DNA from: Methanocalculus natronophilus
GTDB taxonomy: Archaea > Halobacteriota > Methanomicrobia > Methanomicrobiales > Methanocorpusculaceae
Reading direction: 5' to 3'
Assembly: GCF_038751955.1 (NCBI RefSeq)
Contig: NZ_JBCEXH010000003.1
Span: 76,740-140,739 of the forward strand
Length of the DNA stretch: 64,000 bases
Each line of letters starts with the position of its first letter. Position 1 is the first letter of the stretch. The notes below the pieces were generated by a model. The model had not been told where the DNA came from. It made no database searches and saw only the letters and a program-made list of their open reading frames with translations. Position numbers and translations under genes: made by a program. Below, in pieces: positions 1-8,441 of the stretch.

Positions 1-339
1 GATTCAGATTCAATTGATGAAGACCTCCTGATACCTGAAACGGGGTTCTCGTCTGATGAATCTCTCTTTTCTCATGACGGAACGTCTCCTCCTGATGAAA
101 CGTCTCCTCCAGATGAGGATCTCCTAAAAACAGATCATATTCCAGAGGATGATTTTTTCATGCAGGCGCATGATATCATCGATCAGCCTGATCTCTCAGA
201 CGAAGCAGATCTCCCGCATCAGGAACCATGGCCGGATGAGGTGGATGAAGCTGTATCTGCAGATTCAGATTCAATTGATGAAGACCTCCTGATACCTGAA
301 ACGGGGTTCTCGTCTGACGAATCTCTCTTTTCTCATGAC
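1..339 (+). repeat. Direct repeat in the acidic region of the TPR gene (period 261 bp)
   Basis: Bases 1-78 recur at 262-339 in the same reading frame with a single mismatch near position 57, so an 87-residue acidic module is duplicated. The window starts inside the first copy, so more copies may lie upstream. A smaller 18-bp tandem duplication (ACGTCTCCTCCTGATGAA type) sits at about 82-117. The near identity implies recent duplication or ongoing homogenisation. Confidence 0.85.
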
Positions 340-2025
340 GAAATGTCTCCACCAGATGACGAGGATGGAGTTATACAAGGCCTCCGGCAAAGAGGTGAGC
401 AACAGCTCCTGGAAGGCAGGATACCTGATGCTCTCTCCTCCTTTGAAGAGGCGCTCAGGCTTGACCCGACAGATTATACGTCTTGTGTTGGGCTTGCCAA
501 AACATTCCTTCTCCTCTTTCGCTTTGATGAAGCAGTCGCTGTTCTTGAAGAGCTGGTTGGAAGCGGCTATGACGATCCCGTTCTCTGGGAGCTCTACGGC
601 AAGGGACTGGAAGGGCTGAACCGGCTTGATGAGGCGCTGTATGCATACAATCATCTGCCTGACTTTCCTGCATCCAGCAAAGGATTGCTCCTCTCTCACC
701 TGGGTATGCATGACGAAGCGGTTGCAGCATTTGGCTCAGCAGGGGATCCGGCTCTCCTGGAAACGCCTGCACTTGTTGCCTTTACAAACTCCCTGATCGC
801 ACTTGGACATGTAGACCAGGCCCTTGATATCATTGGATCCCTCGGGGGTGAGGTGGGTGATGATACCGAGATCCTCTTTTTATATGCTGAGCTGCTTATG
901 ATGGCTGATCGCCCCGAAGATGCACTTTCTGTCTATGACCGTGCCGTATCTCCAGATCAGCCTGATGGATGGGCTGAGAGGGGTGATCTTCTGTCTTTGC
1001 TTGGACGGTATGAAGAGGCAGTCTCATCCTATGAACGATTCCTTCACTCACATCCAGACGATTCCGAGGTATTATACAGGTATGCATCGGCACTATCAGA
1101 TCTTGGGAGATATGATGAGGCAATAGCAACATATGCCCGTGGGCTGCGGCGTGCTCCCGATAATCCCCTGCTGGCACGAGGGCTTGCTTCATCACTGTAT
1201 CAGGTTGGCAGGCTTGAGGATGCACTGACATCCTGTGAGCGCTGGCTTGATCTGAATCCGGATGACCCCGATGCATGGTATGGACATGCCCGGCTTCTGG
1301 TCAAGATGGGAAAATACCAGGATGCGTTTTCATCAGTTGAACGGGCTATCAGGGATAAGCAGAATAATGCAAAGGCATGGTATCTTCGTGGTGTCATTCA
1401 GGGCAGGCTTGGGCGATATCCAAATGCATTGACATCTGCTGAGAAGGCGCTTGCTTTGGATACCGGTTATGCAGATGCATGGATCCTCAAGGGAACAGTT
1501 CTCCATCGTCTTCAGCGATACAAGGATGCATTGGGCTCGCTTGATACTGCGGTGGAACTGACACCCGGTGATGCGAGCGCCTGGTATATCCGTGGCACTA
1601 TACTTGGCAGCATGGGCCGTTTTGACGATGCACTCGAATCATTTGACAGGTCCTTATCCATCAATGCCGGGAGTGCTGTTGTCTGGAATGCACGTGCCCT
1701 CCTGCTTCACCAGCTTGGCCGTTTTGAAGAGGCTGTCTCTTCAGGCAGGGAGGCTCTCGAGGTTGATGCAGGGTTTTCTTCTGCCTGGCAGACGCAGGCA
1801 CAGGCACTTCTGCGGCTCGGGCGTTTTGATGAGGCGCTTCTTGCGCTTGAACATGCCCTTGATGCCCAGCCTGACAGGCACAGGCTCTGGTATGCGAGGG
1901 GCAGGGCTCTTGTGGAACTCAACCAGTTTGACGAGGCACTTCTCTCATTTGAGAAAGCATATGATATACAGCCGGATCAGGCATATCTTGAAGAGATACG
2001 GAGATGCAGGCAGAAAAGAGGGTGA
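1..2025 (+). CDS. TPR-repeat protein with acidic N-terminal region (5' end outside window)
   Basis: The frame is open from base 1, so the true start lies upstream and the ATG at 160 is only an internal Met. The first ~120 residues in the window are acidic and rich in Asp, Glu, Ser and Pro, with no predicted fold. From about base 370 to the stop there are about 16 consecutive 34-residue tetratricopeptide repeats, each with the usual W/Y-x-x-G...L-G-R-x-x-E-A pattern (for example LLSLLGRYEEAVSSYERFL). TPR arrays of this length are protein-binding scaffolds. No enzymatic domain is visible, and no signal peptide can be judged because the N terminus is missing. The partner is unknown; the convergent PPK2 neighbour gives no clue. 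TPR identity is certain, function is not. Confidence 0.9.
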   Translation, partial: DSDSIDEDLLIPETGFSSDESLFSHDGTSPPDETSPPDEDLLKTDHIPEDDFFMQAHDIIDQPDLSDEADLPHQEPWPDEVDEAVSADSDSIDEDLLIPETGFSSDESLFSHDEMSPPDDEDGVIQGLRQRGEQQLLEGRIPDALSSFEEALRLDPTDYTSCVGLAKTFLLLFRFDEAVAVLEELVGSGYDDPVLWELYGKGLEGLNRLDEALYAYNHLPDFPASSKGLLLSHLGMHDEAVAAFGSAGDPALLETPALVAFTNSLIALGHVDQALDIIGSLGGEVGDDTEILFLYAELLMMADRPEDALSVYDRAVSPDQPDGWAERGDLLSLLGRYEEAVSSYERFLHSHPDDSEVLYRYASALSDLGRYDEAIATYARGLRRAPDNPLLARGLASSLYQVGRLEDALTSCERWLDLNPDDPDAWYGHARLLVKMGKYQDAFSSVERAIRDKQNNAKAWYLRGVIQGRLGRYPNALTSAEKALALDTGYADAWILKGTVLHRLQRYKDALGSLDTAVELTPGDASAWYIRGTILGSMGRFDDALESFDRSLSINAGSAVVWNARALLLHQLGRFEEAVSSGREALEVDAGFSSAWQTQAQALLRLGRFDEALLALEHALDAQPDRHRLWYARGRALVELNQFDEALLSFEKAYDIQPDQAYLEEIRRCRQKRG

Positions 2026-2070
2026 GGCAGGTCCTTTTTTCCTCGTTGTGAACGCTATCGTATTTGTCAC

Positions 2071-2970
2071 TCACTCATTTTCAAGGTTTATGAGTGCTTC
2101 TTCAAGTTCTCTCATACGCTCTTTGGTTGTCTCGGGATACCGAAGGTCGAGACGGTTGATGGTACGGACAAGCAGATCTGCAACCACGGTGCGTGCAACC
2201 CACTTATAATCTGCGGGAATAATGTACCAGGGCGCTTCGTTTGTACTTGTCCGATAAAATGCCTTTTCATAGCTCGCCTGGTATACCTCCCAGTACTGCC
2301 GTTCTGTGAGGTCTGAAAGTGAGAATTTCCAGTGCTTCTTCTCAGTCTTCAACCGGGAGATCAGCCGGTTCTTCTGCTCTTTCTTTGAGATATTGAAAAA
2401 AACTTTCAGGATAATTGTTCCATTTTCGATTAAATGCTGCTCAAATGTAACGATATCCCGATACCTGGCATCCCAGAACGCTTCAGTTCCATACCCGGGT
2501 GGAAGACGCTGGCCGTCCAGGATAGCAGGGTGTACCTTTGGAACCAGGACATCTTCATAATAGGATCGGTTGAAGATTCCGATCTCACCTCTCCGTGGCA
2601 ATGCTTTCCAGAACCGCCAGAGAAAGCTATGATCCAGCTCATATTGTGTCGGAACTCCAAAGCTCGTGACCCTGCACCCCTGTGGATTTACTCCGGACAT
2701 CACGTGTTTGATTGTCCCGTCCTTTCCAGAGGTATCCATACCCTGGAGGATGACCAAAATTGCATACCGGTTATCAGCCCAGAGGAGTTCCTGAGCTGAG
2801 GTGAGCGCTTCCTTATTCTCCTCAAGAATATCTGCAGCCCTGGATTTTACCGCATTCTTCCCTTCTCCCTTTAATTCTTCAGTCTGTGCCCAACCGGTAT
2901 TAAAATCGGTCAGACTGACCAATTTACCCGGCTTTACAAGTAACTTCTCTATGAAACTCTCTTTGATCAC
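2071..2970 (-). CDS. ppk2: Polyphosphate kinase 2 family protein
   Basis: At 299 aa this has the usual length of a single-domain PPK2 enzyme. These transfer phosphate between inorganic polyphosphate and nucleotides (AMP/ADP/GDP, depending on class). The Walker A motif GMDTSGKDG lies near residue 76 and a Walker-B-like segment GEIGIFNRSYYEDVLV near 128, followed by the family's basic lid region (KNRLISRLKTEKKHWKFS). The start is GTG at 2968-2970; no better in-frame start was seen. It is a single gene convergent with the TPR gene. Family is clear; substrate class (AMP versus ADP) cannot be read safely from the sequence. Confidence 0.93.
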   Translation of the reverse strand: MIKESFIEKLLVKPGKLVSLTDFNTGWAQTEELKGEGKNAVKSRAADILEENKEALTSAQELLWADNRYAILVILQGMDTSGKDGTIKHVMSGVNPQGCRVTSFGVPTQYELDHSFLWRFWKALPRRGEIGIFNRSYYEDVLVPKVHPAILDGQRLPPGYGTEAFWDARYRDIVTFEQHLIENGTIILKVFFNISKKEQKNRLISRLKTEKKHWKFSLSDLTERQYWEVYQASYEKAFYRTSTNEAPWYIIPADYKWVARTVVADLLVRTINRLDLRYPETTKERMRELEEALINLENE

Positions 2971-3076
2971 GTCAAACCCTATTGTGGATTATTCTCAAAA
3001 GAAATAAGGTTTGTTTCAGTGGACGACATCTCTCTCTGAGACGCATTTTTTGTGTTCAACAGGATTGATGAATAGA

Positions 3077-3084
3077 TTTATATG
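3077..3084 (+). promoter_or_regulatory. TATA-like box for the zinc-ribbon membrane gene
   Basis: TTTATATG is centred 27 bp before the ATG at 3108. That is the archaeal TATA-to-TSS distance, so a leaderless transcript starting at the ATG is likely. It also favours this ATG over the in-frame GTG at 3102. Confidence 0.5.
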
Positions 3085-3107
3085 TTTCTTAATCAATTTA
3101 AGTGGAC

Positions 3108-3461
3108 ATGAATACACTTGATCTCCATTGTCCTCAATGTGGTGAACCCACACTACATGTTGAGCAGCCTTCAGATAATGAGATCTGGATCAAGTGCGGA
3201 ACATGTAATCTCTTTATCGGTATCTCTGAAGAGGAGTGGCACCAAATCAGGCATTCAGAGAATATTGAGGGGAGGATCAGGTCATTATATGAGAAAGATC
3301 ATCCGGGGGTGCGCTCAGGGTCTCTCTGCAGGGTGTGCTATAACCTTTATGAGGAGCGGTGCAGATTCGGGATATGCAGCCCCTGTGTCTTTAAGATGCT
3401 CACCATTCTTGTTATCCTGATGGTGGTAGCATCGTTTACTATCTGGTTTGGCGTTTTTTGA
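3108..3461 (+). CDS. Small zinc-ribbon protein with C-terminal membrane anchor
   Basis: About 117 aa. The N terminus carries a zinc-ribbon pattern, CPQCGE with a second pair CGTC about 23 residues later. A further Cys cluster (CRVC, then C, CSPC) follows near residues 80-98. The last ~20 residues are hydrophobic and form one transmembrane helix, which would tether a cytosolic metal-binding head to the membrane. A GTG six bases upstream (3102) is possible, but the ATG fits the TATA spacing. It stands alone between PPK2 and the DHPS-like gene. No family function is recognised. Confidence 0.75.
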   Translation: MNTLDLHCPQCGEPTLHVEQPSDNEIWIKCGTCNLFIGISEEEWHQIRHSENIEGRIRSLYEKDHPGVRSGSLCRVCYNLYEERCRFGICSPCVFKMLTILVILMVVASFTIWFGVF

Positions 3462-3484
3462 GGGTATCTCCCGATGCTTCATCC

Positions 3485-4909
3485 CTAAAACTCGCCATCC
3501 TGTTCAAAACTCCGTCCAAACCTGATGGCAAGCTCGGCTTTATAGAGTTCCCTGCCCAGGTATGCCGCATGATCGAGGCGTGATACCCAGCCGTTTCTCT
3601 CTATAGCAGAAAAAATCCTGCCTGCATCGATATCACGGATGGCAACACCTTTTCGCTCAGCTATGATCTGGTTGTCTGCAACCCCGATCCTGAAATTGCC
3701 CATTGGATCATAGACCAGGGGATAATCTTCATCTTCATTCTCCAGGAGCGTGGTATAGGTGACTGGTGGCTCGTTTCGCCTTCGCTTCTCTTTAATGACA
3801 AAGAGATCGACTCCAAGGTCTTTTGGGTATGGCCGCTCCTGCATAAGGCTCATCATCATGGTTGCCTTCCGCATCTCCTGGATTGCACCTTTGGTCTTGT
3901 CTGAATGTTCGCTTGTAAAGATCAGTGAAGCTCCAACTTCGGCTGCCATAGCCGCAAGAAGTGCATTTGCGCCCGGGGAGTCGGCATCCAGAAGCTCAAC
4001 GACATTTCCGGCGCCAAAGAAGATCGGCACATCTGTTTGAAGAGTGGAAAAGCCTGCAAGTGCCCTGACAAGACCGGATCCTGCTGGCGGGAGGATGGGA
4101 TCTGCGATGATGCACTCGATCCCGCAGGCTCGTGCTGCATCCAGGTTTGCAGCAAGTCCTGCTTCGCCAGGTACAACGACTGCGGCAGCCCCCGCATCTG
4201 CAATTGCTGATCCAACCAGTGGAATGTTCTCTTCCTGGAGTGAGAGGATAAGATCAGCCCGCGGGAGCGCTGCCCTGATAAGCTCAGGGTCCTGTGTATC
4301 TGCTGCAAGCGGCCGGTCGATTCCCTCAAGTGCTGCGAACGTGGAGATACAATCATCAGGGGTGGCATCAAAGCCAAAACCGAGATCCACGATATCGGCA
4401 CCGGATGCGAAGAAACGGCCTACAGCAGATCGGATATCGGGGTGCCGGTGTGCATCCATGATCTCTGCGACCACTTTCATCCTGCTTCCGCCGCCTACCT
4501 TCAGTCCCCTGATGAAAAAGTCCGGCTCTGCTTCCTCTTCAAGTAACGCAAGACTCTCCATTGCCTGATCCCGTTTCATCCGGAGAATGAGATCATCTGC
4601 AGGAATAGTTCTTGAGAGCTGGATATGACCGACACCCGGCAGAATCATTGCCAGATCAGCGGCATGCCGTGGTCCAAGATAGACTGGAACTCCTGTTCTG
4701 GCTTCAACAGACGAGAAATCCGCTGTGCACATCCCGGATACGATTACAAAGTCATATGATTGGGAATTGACGAGCGTGATGAGCCGCTCAGGAGATATAA
4801 AAGATGCCACTTCTCCGATCACAACCACATCGCACGAATGGCCGGATTCAACGGCAGCTTCCCTGACCATCACTTCAGTCTGGGTGCCGGTAACAAGCAG
4901 GATACGCAT
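3485..4909 (-). CDS. Dihydropteroate synthase-related protein (archaeal type)
   Basis: 474 aa. Residues ~1-145 form an archaeal-specific N-terminal domain (begins MRILLVTGTQTEVMVREAA). Residues ~150-350 form a DHPS-like TIM barrel with the segment GADIVDLGFGFDATPDDC, and a ~120-residue C-terminal extension follows. This matches the long DHPS-related family found in methanogens, suspected to act in tetrahydromethanopterin synthesis at the pterin/arylamine coupling step. That role is inferred, because bacterial-type pABA chemistry is not used in this pathway. mptD lies in the same window at 28.8 kb but not in the same operon. The start ATG is at 4909; the next gene upstream (fprA) ends 118 bp away on the same strand, so cotranscription is possible. 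Confidence 0.8.
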   Translation of the reverse strand: MRILLVTGTQTEVMVREAAVESGHSCDVVVIGEVASFISPERLITLVNSQSYDFVIVSGMCTADFSSVEARTGVPVYLGPRHAADLAMILPGVGHIQLSRTIPADDLILRMKRDQAMESLALLEEEAEPDFFIRGLKVGGGSRMKVVAEIMDAHRHPDIRSAVGRFFASGADIVDLGFGFDATPDDCISTFAALEGIDRPLAADTQDPELIRAALPRADLILSLQEENIPLVGSAIADAGAAAVVVPGEAGLAANLDAARACGIECIIADPILPPAGSGLVRALAGFSTLQTDVPIFFGAGNVVELLDADSPGANALLAAMAAEVGASLIFTSEHSDKTKGAIQEMRKATMMMSLMQERPYPKDLGVDLFVIKEKRRRNEPPVTYTTLLENEDEDYPLVYDPMGNFRIGVADNQIIAERKGVAIRDIDAGRIFSAIERNGWVSRLDHAAYLGRELYKAELAIRFGRSFEQDGEF

Positions 4910-5027
4910 GGCGGTATGGTTGTCTTCAGGTTACTTGAAGATGGCGAAAGAGCCCTCAGTTCCACTCCGGGAGAAGAACCGGGGATGGAATCAAAAAAGA
5001 GAGGGTTTGTATTCCGGCAATCTTTGA

Positions 5028-6251
5028 TCAGGCAATCTTTTCTGCCATCTCAAGTCCTGCTTCAAATGCAGCATCCAGTTCGCCTTCATCAGGGACAAAC
5101 CTGACTTCAAGTGTTCCAGTACCGGTAAACCCTGCATCTGCCAGCTCCCGGGCAACAAAGGTGGCAGCTCCACCACGTCCTCCCATTGAGCCGAAGGTAT
5201 ATGCAAATCGCTCACCGGTCCTGTCGAAATGGAGGCCTTTGAGATAGTAGATGAGATCTCCGATACTTGGATAGGGCATATCATTGATTGCCGGGACACC
5301 AATCATGATCGCTTTTGACTCAAGGATGTGCTTGACGATCTCAGATCGCTCATCATTGTGCAGGTTAAAGATTTTGACATCAGCTCCACCTGCCATGACG
5401 CCTTCTGCAAGGGCTTGTGCAAGTTTTGCAGTTGAGCCATGCATCGTATCATAGATGATTGTTACCTTCTTCTTCATGGATTGGCCGGTTGCCCAGCCGA
5501 CATATCCATTGATTACTCTCGATGGATCTGTCCAGATCTGGCCGTGTGAAGGGGCTATCATCCTAACCTTTGACAGCAGGTCAAGATCTGTCAGTTCCTC
5601 TGCTTTCTTCAGGAAGAGGGGTGTCAGGGGAACGATCAGGTTTGCATAAAACTTCTGTGCTGCATCCATCAGGACTGTCTCCGGAATGTCTGTGTCATAC
5701 CGTCCGGTGCAACAGAGGTGCTGGGCAAATGCATCATTTGGGAAGAGTATGCCATCTTCAACAAAGAGCGTAAACATCGAATCAGGCCAGTGGAGGAGCG
5801 GAGCCTGAACAAATGCAAGTGTCTTGCCCCCGATATCAAGGGTATCGCCGGTCTTCACATGGCAAAAGGTTGCATCCTGCAGGCCGCTGTAGTGGCGGAG
5901 CAGACCGCTCTGACATACCTCTGTACAGTAAATTGGTGCATCCGGGAATCTCTTATGGATCTCTGGAAGCGCTCCCGAATGGTCTTTTTCCGCATGGTTC
6001 TGGATGATAATGTCTATCATCTCCGGCCTTCCTTCTGAGGCACAGGCATCTGCAATCCGCCCCCACATCTGCTGGGACTGGCCAGGATAGACGTTGTCAA
6101 TCAACACCGTCTTCTCTCCAAAGACCAGGTATGCATTGTATGAGGTTCCGTCAAGGGTATATCCATGATAGGTTCGGATATCCCAGTCAAGGGTGCCTAC
6201 CCAGTAGACACCATCTGCGATCTTCTCTGCTTTTGCTTTCATTGGACTCAT
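5028..6251 (-). CDS. fprA: F420H2 oxidase / flavodiiron protein FprA
   Basis: 407 aa, the standard length for a two-domain flavodiiron protein. The N-terminal metallo-beta-lactamase-like domain has the diiron motif HAEKDHSG near residue 85 and further His/Asp ligands downstream. The C-terminal flavodoxin domain begins near residue 265 ([24 protein letters not shown] phosphate loop). In methanogens these enzymes reduce O2 to water with F420H2, a cytosolic oxygen defence. ATG 6249-6251 is used; an in-frame ATG three codons later also exists. The upstream region has an inverted repeat next to the TATA box, so redox-dependent control is plausible. Divergent from the antiporter-like gene at 6426. 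Confidence 0.95.
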   Translation of the reverse strand: MSPMKAKAEKIADGVYWVGTLDWDIRTYHGYTLDGTSYNAYLVFGEKTVLIDNVYPGQSQQMWGRIADACASEGRPEMIDIIIQNHAEKDHSGALPEIHKRFPDAPIYCTEVCQSGLLRHYSGLQDATFCHVKTGDTLDIGGKTLAFVQAPLLHWPDSMFTLFVEDGILFPNDAFAQHLCCTGRYDTDIPETVLMDAAQKFYANLIVPLTPLFLKKAEELTDLDLLSKVRMIAPSHGQIWTDPSRVINGYVGWATGQSMKKKVTIIYDTMHGSTAKLAQALAEGVMAGGADVKIFNLHNDERSEIVKHILESKAIMIGVPAINDMPYPSIGDLIYYLKGLHFDRTGERFAYTFGSMGGRGGAATFVARELADAGFTGTGTLEVRFVPDEGELDAAFEAGLEMAEKIA

Positions 6252-6254
6252 CTC

Positions 6255-6290
6255 GTTCGTATCTGTACGATTGTTCTATTGTTTACGAAC
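6255..6290 (-). promoter_or_regulatory. Inverted repeat in the fprA promoter/leader
   Basis: GTTCGTA (6255-6261) and TACGAAC (6284-6290) form a perfect 7-bp inverted repeat with a 22-bp spacer. The far arm abuts an A/T-rich TATA candidate for the leftward fprA promoter (about 6291-6299, AAATATAAA on this strand). It could be an operator or an RNA hairpin in the leader. A second inverted repeat, TCCGAT/ATCGGA, lies at 6303-6318. Confidence 0.45.
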
Positions 6291-6333
6291 AAATATAAAA
6301 ATTCCGATTTTGATCGGAGATCCCAAAAGCGGC

Positions 6334-6343
6334 AAAATATAAG
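6334..6343 (+). promoter_or_regulatory. TATA-like box for the 647-aa antiporter subunit
   Basis: AAAATATAAG at 6334-6343 predicts a start site near 6367 and a leader of about 60 nt before the ATG at 6426. A second A/T-rich candidate (GGTATAATAG) lies at about 6362-6371. Confidence 0.35.
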
Positions 6344-6425
6344 AGTCTTCCATTCAAAAACGGTATAATAGACATTTCTCAGTATACCGATCTCTTCAGA
6401 CCGTGGTATCAGGAGTTGGATCCAG

Positions 6426-8369
6426 ATGACATTCGCAACCCAACAGGCACTTATTCTCCTTCTGGTACTCGCAGTTCCCTTTATTGGTGCCTTCGCCTGC
6501 TATGGTCTGGGGAGGTATTCGAGCAGGCTTCGGGATTTTTCTGTTAGTGTGACCAGTGTTCTGACGTTTGCTATCATTGGCTTTGGCATTCCCTATGCGA
6601 TACCAAATCTCACCATTCGCATTCCAATAGAGAGTGAGCACCTCTTCTATACACCGGTTCTTGCACTCACTCCATTATCCTATACGGTTCTGCTCATCTC
6701 TATCTTTGTCTGGATGTGTGCTGGTCTCTTTGCACTTGGGTATATGCCTGAAGAACAGCGGACAAACAGGTTCTATTCCTTCTGGCTTTTTACCCTGTTT
6801 GCAACGCTTGGCGTTCTCATTGCAGGGGATTTCATCTCTCTCTATACCAGTTTTGAACTCCTGACACTCTCGACATTCATCCTCATCAACCATGCAAAGA
6901 CCCAGGAATCCCTGGCTGCCGCACGGAAATATCTCTTCCTCGGACTGTTTGGCGGCTTTTTCATCCTGGCAGGCATAGGTCTTTTGTATACTGTCACCGG
7001 CTCAATTGCCGTTGCACCTGTCTATGGACTTTCACAGGAGATGGCAGCGCTCATATCGGTATGCATGATCATCGGGTTTGGTGTGAAGGCTGGTATCTAT
7101 CCTCTCCATGTCTGGCTGCCTGATGCCCACACGGCTGCACCGACACCCGCTTCTTCTATTCTGTCAGGAGTGATGATTAAGGTCGGTGCATATGGTATCA
7201 TCATCACCTCGTTTTTTATTCTGGCGCCGACCGGCTTCTTCGAACCCCTCTCCCTCTTCAACTCGAAAGCTGGCATCCTTCTGATCTGGATTGCCCTCAT
7301 CACCATGATCTTTGCGGTCTTTCTCGCACTGATGCAGACAAATTCAAAACGGATGCTTGCCTACCACAGTATCAGCCAGATGGGTTTTATTATCCTTGGA
7401 ATCGGCTGCGGGCTCTATCTTGGCGAGGCAGGCGCTACCGGGTATGCGGGAGGACTGTATCACCTGGTGAACCATGCACTCTTCAAAGCCCTCCTCTTCC
7501 TGTCAGTCGGTGCAGTATTTCTCAGGACCGGGGAGCTGAATATGTACCGTATTGGCGGGCTCTTCAGGAGCATGCCTTTTGTAGGTATTGCAATGGCTGT
7601 TGGTGTCTTTGCCATCTCAGGCGTTCCGGGATTCAACGGGTTTGTCAGCAAGGCGTTTATCCACCATGCCCTGGTGGATGCCCAGGCTCTCGGGGGATTA
7701 CTTCTCCTTCCTGCAGAGGCTATCTTCATCATCGCCTGTGGAGGGACTGTTGCATCAACTGGAAAGCTGCTTCTTTTCACGTTTTTTGGTGAAAAGAAGG
7801 CACATGTTAGTTATACTGGCAGAACACCCCTCCTCGTGACTGCAGGACTTGTGGGGCTGATGATCCCAATCATCCTCCTTGGCCTCTTTCCAGGCCTTGG
7901 AATGAGCCTGATTCTTCCTGCTGCTGCCGTCTTTCCGTTTTCCATTCCGGGCATCGAATACCTCGCCGGATACCTTGGAGCCGGGGGATCTGCGGTTTAT
8001 ACGTCATATACCCTCGGTATGGCCGGCCTTGAGATCCTGGTCGGCCTTGGTATCTTTGTTGCCTATGTCATCTTTGGATGGTTCCACTGGGAGAAGCAGA
8101 TTCCGTCTGCCATCTCTCCTGATGCATGGTACAAACGATCAACAGGAGCAATTCTTCGCTTCTCCCACCTGGTAGGAGTTGATCTCCTCACAAGGATTCA
8201 GCAGGCGACGGGATCAGCTGATCAGTACCTCCAGAAGAAACATTCCTCAGTATCGCTTCGTCACAAGAGCAAAATCGACTATCTCTCGACCATTGAGGGA
8301 GGCATCCTCCTGATCACACTCGTCCTTGGCATGTACCTGGTGCTCTTTACACTGATTCCCCTGCTCTGA
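6426..8369 (+). CDS. Proton-conducting membrane transporter, NuoL/HyfB/MnhA-type
   Basis: 647 aa, almost entirely hydrophobic, with about 16 predicted transmembrane helices. The proton-antiporter signature is clear: a Glu in helix 5 (YTSFELLTLSTF), GFGVKAGIYPLHVWLPDAHTAAPTPASSI near residue 215, and a Lys/His-bearing helix near 345 (YHLVNHALFKALLFL). This is the large antiporter-like subunit found in complex I, formate hydrogenlyase-type hydrogenases and Mrp antiporters. It is longer than the MnhD proteins next door and resembles HyfB or the N-terminal part of MnhA. It is convergent with the mnh operon rather than part of it, and no hydrogenase genes are nearby. Ion translocation is certain as a class; the complex it joins is unknown. 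Confidence 0.85.
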   Translation: MTFATQQALILLLVLAVPFIGAFACYGLGRYSSRLRDFSVSVTSVLTFAIIGFGIPYAIPNLTIRIPIESEHLFYTPVLALTPLSYTVLLISIFVWMCAGLFALGYMPEEQRTNRFYSFWLFTLFATLGVLIAGDFISLYTSFELLTLSTFILINHAKTQESLAAARKYLFLGLFGGFFILAGIGLLYTVTGSIAVAPVYGLSQEMAALISVCMIIGFGVKAGIYPLHVWLPDAHTAAPTPASSILSGVMIKVGAYGIIITSFFILAPTGFFEPLSLFNSKAGILLIWIALITMIFAVFLALMQTNSKRMLAYHSISQMGFIILGIGCGLYLGEAGATGYAGGLYHLVNHALFKALLFLSVGAVFLRTGELNMYRIGGLFRSMPFVGIAMAVGVFAISGVPGFNGFVSKAFIHHALVDAQALGGLLLLPAEAIFIIACGGTVASTGKLLLFTFFGEKKAHVSYTGRTPLLVTAGLVGLMIPIILLGLFPGLGMSLILPAAAVFPFSIPGIEYLAGYLGAGGSAVYTSYTLGMAGLEILVGLGIFVAYVIFGWFHWEKQIPSAISPDAWYKRSTGAILRFSHLVGVDLLTRIQQATGSADQYLQKKHSSVSLRHKSKIDYLSTIEGGILLITLVLGMYLVLFTLIPLL

Positions 8370-8441
8370 TTCAACTCTTCTGCCCCTGATGCAGACGAAT
8401 GGGTGACGGTATGGTATTGGTGGTTTTGATGACTTCTTCTG

